NCBI GenBank assembly: GCA_021030905.1
Contig: JAGFMI010000026.1
Span: 493,729 to 557,728 of the forward strand
DNA: 64,000 nucleotides
Direction: 5' to 3'
Source: Pyrenula massariospora
Lineage: Eukaryota > Ascomycota > Eurotiomycetes > Pyrenulales > Pyrenulaceae
In this document: positions 11,150 through 22,269 of the stretch, piece after piece
Numbering within the stretch: position 1 is the first letter of the stretch
Layout: each line of letters opens with the position of its first letter
The notes under the pieces: model-generated
The model's input: only the letters and a program-made list of their open reading frames with translations
Databases searched by the model: none
Told to the model about the DNA's origin: nothing
Program-made: the position numbers and the translations under genes

Positions 11150-14100
11150 ATGGGCGACGCTCGCGGCCAAGAAGTTGATAATGCCGGCTTGCAGACTCTC
11201 GATGAACTCATCGGTCGACGAGCTCAAGAAGCCGTACAGACGCCAATATTGGCCTATCCGAAGAGCCTGCAGGGGGTAACTGACTACGAGTACTTCTCTG
11301 GCAGAGACATTGACTGCTTGGTTGATGGCGGAGTGAAAGCTCTTATCCGAAAGGGTTTGGAGCCAGCGGTATGTGGTGTTCCTTAAAATCTGGACTTTCT
11401 TTCTCACGAGGTCGGAACAACAAGTGACATACGCGTTAGCATAACAATCCAGTGATAGGGCTATATGGAAACTCTGATAGAGACTATTTGATCACCTTTC
11501 TTTCGTTGGTCCGATTAGGCTATGCCGGGCTGATGCTCTCTCCTCGTTTGGAGGCTACGTCTTGCCTTTCGCTTCTTCAAAGTCTGAATGCTGAGACATT
11601 ACTGTTCACTCCGCAAGGCGCCGACATTGCTCAGGCTGTCAAGCAAGCCCGTCCAACTATCACAACGCTGTGTATTCTTACACGCCAGGAATATGACGTA
11701 CCAGCTAACATTAGAGGTACTCGTTTTGCTCCCGCTAGGCTTCGACCGGAAGAAGAGTCGCAACGGTACTTTGGTTACATTCATTCATCTGGTTCAAGTG
11801 GTACCCCAAAGCCACTTTCTTACACCAATAACCGCTTAATGCATCTACTAAGGCATGCGCGTGATTTGACGCACTTTTTGACGCTCCCCATCTATCATGC
11901 TCTTGGCATGGTAACGCTGTTTCATTGTTTCTTCAAGCGTAACACTTGTTATGTATTCAATGGCAATGCCCCCCAGACGCATGAAACCCTGACGTTGGCT
12001 TTGCAAGCAGCGAGCAAGCCTCAATGCATAATGACGGTCCCGTACGCGCTGAAGCTATGGGCGGAGAAGCAGGATGGCATCGACGCGCTGAAAGCGGCCC
12101 AAATAGTAATCGCTGGAGGTAGCCGGATTGTTGATGAAGTAGGCGACCTGTTGGTAGAGAGCGGTGTGCGTCTTGCATCAGTGTATGGAGCGACCGAGGT
12201 TGGTCACCTCATGACCTCAGCTAACCGTCCAGCGGACGACAAATTCTGGAATTATCTCGCGCCTCCGCCACACATCGCTCCTTTCATTTACTGGCGACCA
12301 CATGGCGAGGGCCTCTTCGAGTTGCAGGTTTTAGATGGCCATGGAGGGAAGTTAAAGACGGTGTCCAACTCTGACGACCCTCCAAATTCGTTTCGTACCT
12401 CGGATCTCTTCGAGCCACATCCTATGCTGCAAAACCGATGGAAGTTCATTGGCAGGATTGATGATCGTGTTACCTTGAATGTAAGTGGAATTTTGAACCC
12501 AAGGTCTTTCATATATCTGTTCCGAGGCATCGACCATGGGTCTTCAGCGTGGCTCCTGGGTATCCGTTGCTCTGATGACGTTCTGGAAATTCCTGTTTAT
12601 GATGGTTCCGAAAGAGCAAATTTGTACTGTTGCGATCTGCCTTAAATAACTTTTGCTCTCTCAGTCAGTCAAGAAACCCCTCGAATTCGCCCCCGACACA
12701 TCGCGCCTGTGTTTGTTGGATCTCCGTCTTCTAGAGTGGCTCGATATATGCTCTTGTATTTGCTTTAAAACCTCAAACAGTTGCTGACAATGTGCAGACA
12801 GGGGAAAAGGTACTTCCTCTCGAAATTGAAGGTCGAATTAGGAAGGATGCCCTAGTGAAAGAAGCGATCGTCTTTGGAATAGATCGCCCTGTTCCTGGGC
12901 TGTTGCTCACAAGATCAGATGCTGCTTTGAATCTCCCTGATACAGAGTTCATTGATCGAGTGTGGCCGACTATCCAGTATGCAAATAGTCTGGCAGAAGC
13001 GTTTTCCCAGATCACAAAAGACATGGTGATAGTATTACCCGCAACCGCGGAGATTGCTGTAACGGACAAGATGTCTGTGAAACGTGCGAAGGTTTACCAA
13101 GAATTTACCGAGCTGATCGATGAAGCATATAGCCGGATGGAAGACACTGTAATAGGCGATTTGCCGCTGGATGTGCCCGAATTGGAACGATGGATTATCG
13201 ATACGTTTCAATCCAACATGGGCGTTAAGTTGGAGGTAGAGACCGACTTTTTCTTTGCTGGCGTGGATAGTTTGAAAGCAATCCAGATGCGAGGCTTAAT
13301 TGTCCGCACTCTTGACCTTGGAGGTATAACAAACGTTAAGGAGAAGTGTGGGGCTCTTATGGTCGCTGATGCCGGTAACGCAGCTCGGCTGGCCAGGTTT
13401 CTACATGCTCTGCGAGTAGATGGATACTGCGAGCCAAGCGAACAATTTGAAGAAATGCAGTCTATTATAGAGAAGCTTTCAATTTTTGACAGCCACACTC
13501 CTGTCGATACTTGGTCAAGGCCTGAGAAAAGTTCTGTGGTTCGTATTTCTCATCCAAACTGAGCGTATCTGCAGCTAATTCTTTGAAAAGCTTCTGACCG
13601 GGGCAACTGGCTCTCTCGGTATTCACCTTCTCAATACCCTCGTCCAATCTTCGCAAGTCTTGACGGTCTATTGCCCATTGCGTGCTTCATCTCCCGCAAA
13701 AGCCTACGGTCGAATCGAGGAAACATTGATCAAGCACAATTTGACGTTCTCCGAATCAATGAAGATGAAGATCAGAGCTTTTCCTTCTGAACTCGGAGCT
13801 GGCGAGCTTTGCCTTTCAAACTCGATGGCAGATGATATTCGCTCATCCTTGACCCACATAATCCACGCGGCATGGCCTGTGAATTTCACACTCCCCCTTT
13901 CTTCCTTTGTCAGTCACCTGCGCACGTTAAGGTCGCTCGTCAATCTCGCTCAATCGGTGCACACCACTATGCCTGCTCACATTCTCTTCTGCTCCAGTGT
14001 TGGCGCGGCTAATGGCGCCCCTCCTGGGACGTGCGTAGCTGAACTTCCAATCCCTGACCTGGCATGGGCTAATCAAACCGGTTACGCGAGAAGCAAGTTT

Positions 14101-14805
14101 ATCGGGGAGAAAATGCTGCAATCCGCCGTTGAGAAAGCCGGCGCGCGGGCAACGGTACTTCGTATTGGACAGATTGTGCCCTCTGCTAGCTTAAATGGGA
14201 GTAAGCTTTGGAATCCAAGTGAGATGGTGCCATTGATGGTACGTTCTGCAGGCGTCCTTGGGGCTTTACCAGGTGACCTAAAGGGCGGTGATGCCTGTTC
14301 ATGGTTGCCAGTGGATGTCCTGGCGAAGTCCATTGTAGACCTTGGCCATGTCCTTGGTATTGAGCAAAAGGGCATAGCAACACCTACGGGCAAGGGGCAG
14401 CTTGTATATAATTTGGTGCATCCGCTCCCCTTCTCATGGGCTGCCGACTTTCTTCCTGCTTTACGATCTGCGGGTCTGGGATTTGAAATAGTTCCTTGGA
14501 GAGAATGGATTCACCGGCTCGAGCACAGTGAGAGCGATATACAGAGGAACCCGAGTAGGAAACTACTTGGCTTTTGGCAAAAAGCAAGACTAGGGGATAT
14601 TGATAAAGCTCGCAGCGACGACAACCGGGACGGAGTAGATATGCGAGGGGCGGGTGTAACATTCGAAACAGACATGGCAAAGCGGGATAGCCAGACAATG
14701 AGAGAAGCACTAAGGCTGGTAGGGCCCGGAGGCAAGAATGACTATGTTGTTGCAATTTTGCGCGCGTGGCAGCAAAATTGGAGACAGGGAAAGATCTTGG
14801 GATAG
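11150..14805 (+). CDS. NRPS-like enzyme, A-T-R (adenylation, carrier, thioester reductase)
   Basis: Predicted to adenylate a carboxylic or amino acid, load it on a phosphopantetheine arm and release it reductively as an aldehyde or alcohol. Four exons: 11150-11372, 11453-12480, 12798-13538, 13591-14805, about 1068 residues, normal for A-T-R proteins. The A domain has YIHSSGSSGTPKPL (A3), VYGATEVGHLM (A5-like) and RTSDLF with FIGRIDDRVTLN (A7/A8). The carrier is FFFAGVDSLKAIQMR with Ser in GVDSL. The reductase opens with LLTGATGSLG, continues with ILFCSSVGA and a GYARSK (YxxxK) site. The N-terminal exon matches the LDELI...YPKS opening of this family. The intron at 12481-12797 is 317 bp, far longer than its neighbours; VTLN joins directly to TGEKVLPLEIEGR, supporting removal. 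No condensation domain. It is separate from the polyketide cluster and converges on the kinase-like gene. Confidence 0.87.
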
Positions 14806-14927
14806 CTTTGCAGGCAGATATGTTGGGGGGGGGGATGTCAAACATAGATGCTACCCCATCTAATGTTAACATTTGAATTGTTCCAGCATTGACTCTGAAT
14901 CTCGCGTTAGATGATTCTAGGAAAGCC

Positions 14928-16484
14928 CTAAGCCGAGCTAGCTCTCCGTCTCTTGGAAATTGGTTCAACATATTCGCCAGAGTCATCGTCCCCGCTGCCA
15001 CTCTTGCTCTCCGAGTCTCCAACGCTCGCGGACCTGGTCTTGCAGTTGGTGCCTCGTTTCCTCTTCGCATCTACGTTGGCACTTCCGACATGATGCTTAC
15101 TCGCTCTATCTTCTGCCTGTTCTCCTTCTTGATCTAGATCATCACCCTTCGCACTTTCTTCATGCTCAACATTGTTGATTGGATCCTCAAGGGCTTGCAC
15201 AATCTTTCCAATTGCCATTTCATCTCCCTCGACCGTGTCAGCTAGCTCTTCATCAATCCAGCCTGGCGTATAACTGCCACCAAAATCAATCATCCAAAGT
15301 TCACCTTTGCCGTCGATGAGGAAATTATCTGCCTTGACATCGCCCCAGACCAAGTCATGCTTATGTAAAATGTCAACCATAGTCTTGGCTTGTGTGGCGT
15401 ATTGGGAGCGCTGGTCCTCGGCGGTAGAAGGTATTATAAGGTGTGTAAGCGGAGTTGTCGGCTGGGTAATGAGTGTAAGGAGCAGGCCAAGAAGTCGTGA
15501 TGGCGAGGTGGTAGTGGAACGATGTTTGGAAGTGGATGAGCTAGGTAGAGAGACGAGGCCTGTTAATCTTGGAGCACGGATGCCCTTGCCATAAAGGTCA
15601 TGCTTGTTGAGAAGATCCAAGAACCGTATCTCACGCTTAACAGCATTGGCATCTTCGGTTGTGGCGAGTTTGAGAAAGTAGGTAGTACGTTCAGGTTTAA
15701 CCGTCGAAGCCGTGATTGAAGTTTTGTCTTCTGCCTTCTCTTTGCCACGAGTAACTTCGTCATCAAGCACGACATCTTTATCCCATCGAAGCTCCACTGG
15801 TATCATTTCTGACGACGTGCTGACCAGCGTTGGGTGAGCTGAGAGGTGGATGTCGTCCGCCTCGTCCTCCACTCGCAGATCTTCGGGCCTATACCATGGA
15901 ACTCCTTTAAGCTCACGTAAAGACTTCGGTAAATATATGTGGGGTGTCAAATGCTTTCGCACGTAGTCTTCTCCGTCTAGGTCGTTCCGCGGCGTGATAG
16001 CGAGTTCTTCGTCTTCTGTGTTGGCATGAATGCTGTAGCAGTGGATCTGTGTATTGTACCACTCTGCTAGCGATCGCGGACGTTGTGTTCGCCAGCCTTG
16101 GTAGATGTCCCAGCAAACCCGATCAAGGGCATGGAACATCCAGGCTTGCAGGCCGCCGTTGCCATCTGTTTCTCGTGTCTCCGCCGTCTTGGATTTTGCA
16201 ACCCTGACGTTCTCATCACTCAGGTACCCGCTGTCTCGGCTTGTGGTACCCGCATTAGCTGTCTGACCGTTGGGCTCATGTTCATCGTTTCCTTCCTCTT
16301 GCCGCCGATGGTCTCGGATCAATATCTCATATTGCTGTCTCAATTTGCGATTTCTCAGATCACTCTTGTGTAATTCGGCGTGTATCCACTGGTCATTGAC
16401 CCGCAGGTTGAACACGGTGCTGTCATCCTGGTGAACATCTAACGATACCACGGAGCAACGGGAGGGGTCCATGTTGGGAGGCAA
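14928..16484 (-). CDS. Fungal protein-kinase-like protein
   Basis: Single-exon protein of about 518 residues with a C-terminal kinase-like lobe. The catalytic-loop motif is HDLVWGDVKADNFLID (Asp in GDVK, Asn in DN) and the Mg-binding motif is WMIDFGGSYTPGW. A conserved N-terminal part (LDRVCWDIYQGW, and YLPKSLRELKGVPWYRPEDL) matches the fungal kinase-like family often found near chromosome ends and secondary-metabolism genes. The usual Lys/Glu of the N-lobe may be FLKLATTE and KREIRFLDLL. The C-terminus after about residue 420 is acidic, low complexity and ends with basic KRRR, perhaps a nuclear signal. Start at 16484; ATG at 16472 is also possible. Its end is 122 bp from the NRPS-like stop, convergent. 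Physiological substrate unknown. Confidence 0.78.
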   Translation of the reverse strand: MPPNMDPSRCSVVSLDVHQDDSTVFNLRVNDQWIHAELHKSDLRNRKLRQQYEILIRDHRRQEEGNDEHEPNGQTANAGTTSRDSGYLSDENVRVAKSKTAETRETDGNGGLQAWMFHALDRVCWDIYQGWRTQRPRSLAEWYNTQIHCYSIHANTEDEELAITPRNDLDGEDYVRKHLTPHIYLPKSLRELKGVPWYRPEDLRVEDEADDIHLSAHPTLVSTSSEMIPVELRWDKDVVLDDEVTRGKEKAEDKTSITASTVKPERTTYFLKLATTEDANAVKREIRFLDLLNKHDLYGKGIRAPRLTGLVSLPSSSTSKHRSTTTSPSRLLGLLLTLITQPTTPLTHLIIPSTAEDQRSQYATQAKTMVDILHKHDLVWGDVKADNFLIDGKGELWMIDFGGSYTPGWIDEELADTVEGDEMAIGKIVQALEDPINNVEHEESAKGDDLDQEGEQAEDRASKHHVGSANVDAKRKRGTNCKTRSASVGDSESKSGSGDDDSGEYVEPISKRRRASSA

Positions 16485-17474
16485 ACACGTGGTGCATGGT
16501 CATGAGGAGGGTGTGACAGGAGTGCGGCGGCTTTGTACATGGTGGTGTAGCTGTAACACTAAATCCTTTTCTGGCTGTCATGACGGATTTGAAAGTCTAT
16601 CAGGGGCTTAAGGCCTGGTGATTTGAGTTGGTTGGGTGGAGATTAGAAGTGGGCTGCGAGACGAGAGTCCATGAAATCATCAATGGAAGATCGATCGGCT
16701 GTCGTGGGGAGATCCGATCGGGGGCTACTGCAGGTCCCAGGGCCATGCTGTGGTCCGAGCTGATCGCCCCCTGATAGCACGCTGATTTTGGGATGCTGTG
16801 AAGTGGAGGAATAAGGTATGTGTAGAACGAAGATGAGACTATGACTGTTTTCCTGAGTTGACTGCCTTGTCGAGCTTGTGTCAAGAGAGGAGCCTCGGCA
16901 AAGCTGCCCGCCTGGACTCTATTCTAATTCACTTCGTTCAGCCTGATCAACCACCTCGGCTGAAGCTTACCTCAGGTAAGTTTCCTACTCTAATGCCCGC
17001 CGGATGCTTTCTTTTTCTCACGACCAAAGGAAGAGATGTTGTAATACTCGCCGCAAAGTATGACTCGCTCCGTGCCATGCTACCCTCGTATTTGGCTCAC
17101 GCTGCCGGGTCATTCGCGCCAAGTCAGGGGCCAGAAACCAGCACATTGTCCCAAAACGGCAACAGGTTAGAACTCTGGATCGATGAAACCTGTCCAGCGC
17201 CATGTTAGCTAGCTGAGTGGACCTTCTGGGGATCGTTGGAGCCGAATCTGCAGCTGAGACTGCTGATATACCCTTCCAACATTATATGGCGGAGAGACCA
17301 TATAAAAGTCGTTTTGCTGACCCCCGCAATGGCAATTTTCATTGCACATTTGCTTCAAAAATGGCCACCGGTCATAACGTATTTCAGAGGCCCCAAACTG
17401 TGACGTTTAGGTTCATCCAGGTTCGGATACTTGACAGCTCGAATCCCTTCTCTGACTGGCGGTAGCGGAAGAAT
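16485..17474. other. Intergenic, mostly unassigned
   Basis: A 116-codon rightward frame at 16858-17208 has no recognisable motif. The final part may contain an upstream exon of the degenerate gene that follows, but no start could be fixed. Confidence 0.4.
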
Positions 17475-18262
17475 AAATTCACTACATCGGGCGAGGTGCA
17501 GGATCAAAACGGCCAAACTGTCTACCGCCTGGTGGATCGAGGTGATGATCATTCGCTGAGCTTCATCAAGGACTACGTACAATCCCAATATGGCTCATTG
17601 AGCACTGCTGACAACCTAGCCGCTGGACATCTTCCGAGCACACGATAATTCTCTTGTTGCAAGTATTGAATGGGGCTTTAAAGCAAAAAATACCGAAGTA
17701 CGCGGCTTAACAGGGTTGGGAGCTGGGAAAAAGAGTTTGAAAGACATCGTGAACGAAGAGTGTGTTGGATGTCCCCATCTATCTGCAAGGTAATTTAATG
17801 ATTTAGTTTTGCATTCCGCATGCCGGACGGGTCCAAGTTCGAGTGGGATGGAGTCTATGGGTATTCATGGGTACGGAGCCTCTCGGAGATCTATCCTCGT
17901 CTACGAGCTTCATTAAAATCTTTAGTCATCCTAACTCACGACTTTAGAAACTTTTCGACTACCGAATTGCCCAACCCTATAGTATCACTCCTGCCATTAG
18001 CGCAATTTATAACCCGAGAAACTACAACGGAGAGAAACACATGCTTCTGGAGGTACATAGAGGCGCACTGGCGACACCTGGATTGCTCGATTGGTTGGTT
18101 GTGACGTAAGTATTGCTTAACGAGAATGATAGTCTTGCTAATGACACAATTTGTACCAGGTCAATCTGGCTGGAGTACATTGTGTGGGAAAAACAGAAGC
18201 TTGGTGAGCTGAGCAATGCAGCGAGCGCCTTCAAAGAGGGTGCAATCAGTGGCGGTGGTTGA
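17475..18262 (+). pseudogene. Broken gene, DUF6593/tubby-like protein suspected
   Basis: Protein-like blocks run in order but in different frames: GEVQDQNGQTVYRLVDRGDD and ADNLAAGHLPS up to a TAA at 17646; then a shifted frame from 17644 with DNSLVASIEWGFKAKNTEVRG and DIVNEECVGCPHLSAR; then MPDGSKFEWDGVYGYSW from 17820; then NYNGEKHMLLEVH with GLLDWLVVT; and after a probable intron (donor GTAAGT near 18107, acceptor CCAG near 18161) a last exon SIWLEYIVWEKQKLGELSNA ending at 18262. The pattern of a DxxGxxVY opening, an IEW strand, a PDGxxFxW strand and a final LLDxLVVTxxxxE helix recalls fungal DUF6593 and tubby-like domains. At least two frame changes are needed, so I call it broken; sequencing error or missed introns are alternatives. 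Family assignment is tentative. Confidence 0.42.
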
Positions 18263-19210
18263 ATATGACCTTAATGTCAAAGGACCTGCTTTACTCAAGG
18301 TGGCCTATTGAAATGATTTGACGAGGCTGCTGCTAGAACACTACAAGGTGCATATAGGCTAGTGCTAATCATGGGCCCTGATCTGCTAGATGATATGCAC
18401 AACCGACTTTAGACGATGAGCGCGTACAAACGCAAGATATTTTTCGTGTTGTAATCCGTTTTAACTCTATTAGTTTGCTAATCCTCCTAAATACGTACCC
18501 ATAGCAACTAGCATTACCGGCTGAGTAAGGCACCCGACATGCGAGATTTTGTCCATGAAGCGAAACAAGCCTTAGCATCTACATTTGGTCATGAAGCTGC
18601 TGAACTGGCTAGTCCGCAGAATGCTTCGTCGGAGCGTTGAGAGAAGCTAATGTCAACCTCTGATCCATTTCTCACGGTCTGCGAAAGGGCTTGCACAGAG
18701 AGGACACGTTGAGTAATGGCGTGTTCCTTGCACGTCATCGACGGTCTGCGTGTCTAACTTATGATCTAAATTAGCCATTTCGCCAACCTATGAAATCATT
18801 GAAACCTCCCCTAGGATTCTCTCCGTTTCAAAATTGGTTTACTTGAAACGTGTGCGGCAAACAGCGCTCTTACTCCTAATTTTTGATTTTTTCAAAGCGT
18901 GGCTGCAGAGGGCCGGTGCGTGCCACCTCTGCTTCAAGAGGAATTGGTAGGCGTCTCCAAGGCATCTCATACTCGAAATCTAGAGTATTGGGGTAAAGCT
19001 TAGTATAAGGTTGATAGAAATGGGATTGGATATAGACTCAATTGTGTCACTCTCGCCCCACTTGCTGATGGCATGGACTCTAAATTCTATTCCATTGACG
19101 TTCTTAGGAAGTAAAGGTACTGGCTAGTTTAGGTCATTCAAAAAGGGAATCAAAATATATTGGTAGCAGACAAGCCGTGAGGCGTATGGCCTCCCAACGG
19201 ATAAGCCTCT
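18263..19210. other. Intergenic, nothing recognised
   Basis: No motif or convincing frame. It marks the left edge of the polyketide cluster, 3' of the leftward exporter gene. Confidence 0.5.
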
Positions 19211-21498
19211 TCAGCCATACCGGGCAACTTTTTCCTCCTCCGTCTTTTCTGGTTTCGGTTGTTTTACACTGAGCCAGGGTATAAATATGCTACTGAAAGA
19301 GCTCAGCGCTGCCGTTGCAACGGCAACATAGAAAGTCTGGAAATCTGCATATCAGCAAAATATCCCTCGCCCGGTTTGAGAGCTTTGGGATCTTACCTGT
19401 GTAACAGTATCATTGTACGCAACCTTGAATCTATCAAGATCGTTCTTCGACACCAGGCTGTTGAGCGATGTTGCTCCGGTGTTGAGCAGTAACATGGGAT
19501 CAACAACAATGTTTTGTGCCTTGATATTGGACAAGAGTTTGTTGGAGAAGACATTTTGTGCGACCGAGACAAAGACGGCGCCGCCAAACGTTTGCATAAA
19601 TATCACGATCGCGGTGCCGACTGGGACTTTGTCTTGAGGGAGCGCTGCTTGCACGGCTATGAGGGGTTGCTGAAGACCCTTGAAAGAATTTTAGTTACTA
19701 TTATTCAAGGATTGCTCGTGATGGCTTGCGCTAGCGGGCCGATGAATGGGTGCGGAAAAGCCAGACATTGACAGGGGCATCTCATACCAAACCGATTCCA
19801 GCACCGTAAATGAATTGGTACCCAATCCAGTGAGCGCTATTTGTGTTGACATTAAAGGTCGTTAGAAGCCCAGCTCCCTATTTACATTATCAGCTGCATG
19901 GCATGAAGTTGGACTAAAGTTCGGAGAAATCAGAGCAAGGGGGCTATCTGGGATGACTCACCACGGACATGACAACGCTAGCTAGAATGCAAGCCCACGT
20001 GTAATACCCAATGAAGGCAACCAACCCTCCAGCCAGCAGCGAAAATCCTGTGGTGGGAAGTATGAGCGGCAGGGTGTCGATTCCGCTCCTAATGGGTGAA
20101 ACGCCCTTGATAGCTTGAAACCAGAGCGGGACATAGTATAGGGTGGCGATCATAGAACCAAAAAGGAAGAGCGAGAACCATGACATTGACCAAATGGTGC
20201 GTAGCCTCATGATGCTTGCAGGTACAGTGGCTTCATCTCCTTTCCGAAGTTGCAGCCCACCGAATGCTAAGACGAGGACGCCGAAAAGAACCAAGAGCGC
20301 GATAATCCTGGCGCTGTTCCAGGCATACTTGGAACCGCCCCATTGTAGAGCGAGGAGTACACACACGATTGCTGGAATAAAGATTGATATACCGAGCACG
20401 TCTAGCTTGCGGAGCTTTTGTATCCATGTCAACGATGAATCGGCTTCGCGCGGAGGCGATTGGAAAAAGAAGATGATTGATATGGCGGTCACTAAGCCGA
20501 AGGGTAGGTTGATATAGAAGCAAAGACGCCATGTAACTTTATCTGTTATCGTTCCTCATTAGGTATTTGCCGTCGTAGTAGATATAGAATACGCAGATGA
20601 ACTCCACCATGACCCAAAGCTAAAAGAGACATCATTAAATGCGAGTCTTACCCGTGAAAGCCCCGCCCATGCTAATGATGTCTCGGATTAGCATATAGTT
20701 CCCGCGATCTGGAGAGTCGACGGCGAGGTACATACAGAGGGCCCGCTACGCTTGCTAAAGCGTACATTGAGCCAAATATCCCAAAAGCTATGGGCCTTTT
20801 GGCTAGGGGAAGCGAGTAAGATATCACGATAGTAGCCTGTAGAGCTCAGGACAGTCAGCGAACTCTTTCTCGTTTTCCGAAATCTTCTCAAAATATGCCG
20901 AAGCAAGAGTCTGGACATCTTACACCGGTGAACAGGCCTGCGGAGCCGGCCCCCGCTATCGCACGTCCAACAATGAATGCTGTTGAGGTCGGCGCTGCTC
21001 CACATACGAGACTTCCCAATTCAAATATCGCGAGTGCAACCAAGAAGACCCATTTGATTGAGAAAAAGGTGTAGATCTTGCCATAGGTCAACTGGAACGC
21101 GCAGGTTGTGAGCAGATATGCTGAACCATACCAGCCGACATCGTCAAGAGCTCCAAAATCGTCGGTTATCTTCGGTATGGCAGTGGCGATGATTGTGTTA
21201 TCCTGAACAGTGAGAAATGCTAATCAGAACGATGCAGGTAGTCGAAGGCAATGGCAGCATGGCTCTGCCAAAGCGGAAGGTCTGAACTAACAAGAGCTTG
21301 GCAAAAGATAGCCAGAGAAAGCCTTGGAGGCGTTAGTGGCGGCGAGGGTAGCGTGCCCAGGTCAGGTCTGGAGTCTGATAGCAGGGCTTACGCAGTGACA
21401 ATGATAGTCAGCTTCAGTTTTCCAGGATAGATTGAGACATCCTCTCCTTGCTCCGTAGATGTTTGGAGCTTTTCCTGGTTGGCTTGCTCTTCAGACAT
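19211..21498 (-). CDS. DHA2 family MFS exporter (14 TM), CTB4/AflT-like
   Basis: Plasma-membrane drug/proton antiporter, likely exporter and self-protection factor for the cluster product. Read leftwards: short exon 21498-21392, a micro-exon encoding [10 protein letters not shown], then [20 protein letters not shown] (TM1 exit signature), [34 protein letters not shown], and after further short introns [29 protein letters not shown] and [13 protein letters not shown]. The later exons carry [42 protein letters not shown], then [21 protein letters not shown] and an acidic tail ending at 19211. About eight exons; the larger ones are clear, a few junctions are estimated. It is divergent from the fasciclin gene, sharing a 771 bp intergenic region, which suggests coordinated control. 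Orthology to CTB4 is inferred from family and context. Confidence 0.86.
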
Positions 21499-22269
21499 AA
21501 TTGATTCCTGTATCACACTCGGTATCGCTTGCTAAGTGTAGGCCATTTGAAGGGCCTGATATGAGAGACATGCATATCCCTTGCGAGAAGACGGATATGC
21601 TCTGAGGATATCTGGCCTTAAGCCTTTCACCTGATGGAGGAATGATATGATCGGGGGCCGGTCGGTGCCGAGGTGCATCACCTTCCAAGATGGGACATGA
21701 CTGCTACACTGAAAAGCATATTGACTAGGGATGGCGGGGTCCTGACGGCTTTGATCGTCGTGTGGTTGTTGAAAAAGCAATCGTCGAAGGCTTAGAGCCT
21801 TCTCATACCGTAAGCGAGAACCTCGAGAGATGCGTCGACCCCTGCCTCGGATGTCAATTGACTTCGGCGATCGAATGTAGCCGTCGTGAATACTAACTCC
21901 TTCTCCATCACGTTGCTAAACAGATGCGGTCGTGGTGTGCGTGCCAAGAAGCCGTCTCGCGTTCCGCGGATCCCGTAGCTTCTTTACATACTTACTATAC
22001 CTCAACTTCTGGCCAACGAACTTTTCGCTTGATAGTCCTCGGTCTTGCTGGATCTCGGCGAACAAAGATTCAAGAGACCCACGACCAGTTTCGTCGCTTT
22101 ATGCAATGTTGGGGCAACGGCGTCCGGCAACCGGCACACGGCCACCTGGCCGGCGGTGTAGAAAAAGGCATCTTTCAAGAGCTAAGATATCTCATCCATG
22201 TGCTTTCTGGCCCTACGATCTTGTCTGAGGTCTTCCACGTGAGATTAAATTCATCGAAGAGCTGCAATC
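21499..22269. promoter_or_regulatory. Shared divergent promoter of exporter and fasciclin genes
   Basis: A 771 bp region between divergent start codons. One copy of TCGGCGATCGA (21864-21874) fits the TCG-N5-CGA core recognised by AflR-type regulators; the cluster encodes such a regulator at 26482. A single match in this length could be chance. Confidence 0.4.
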
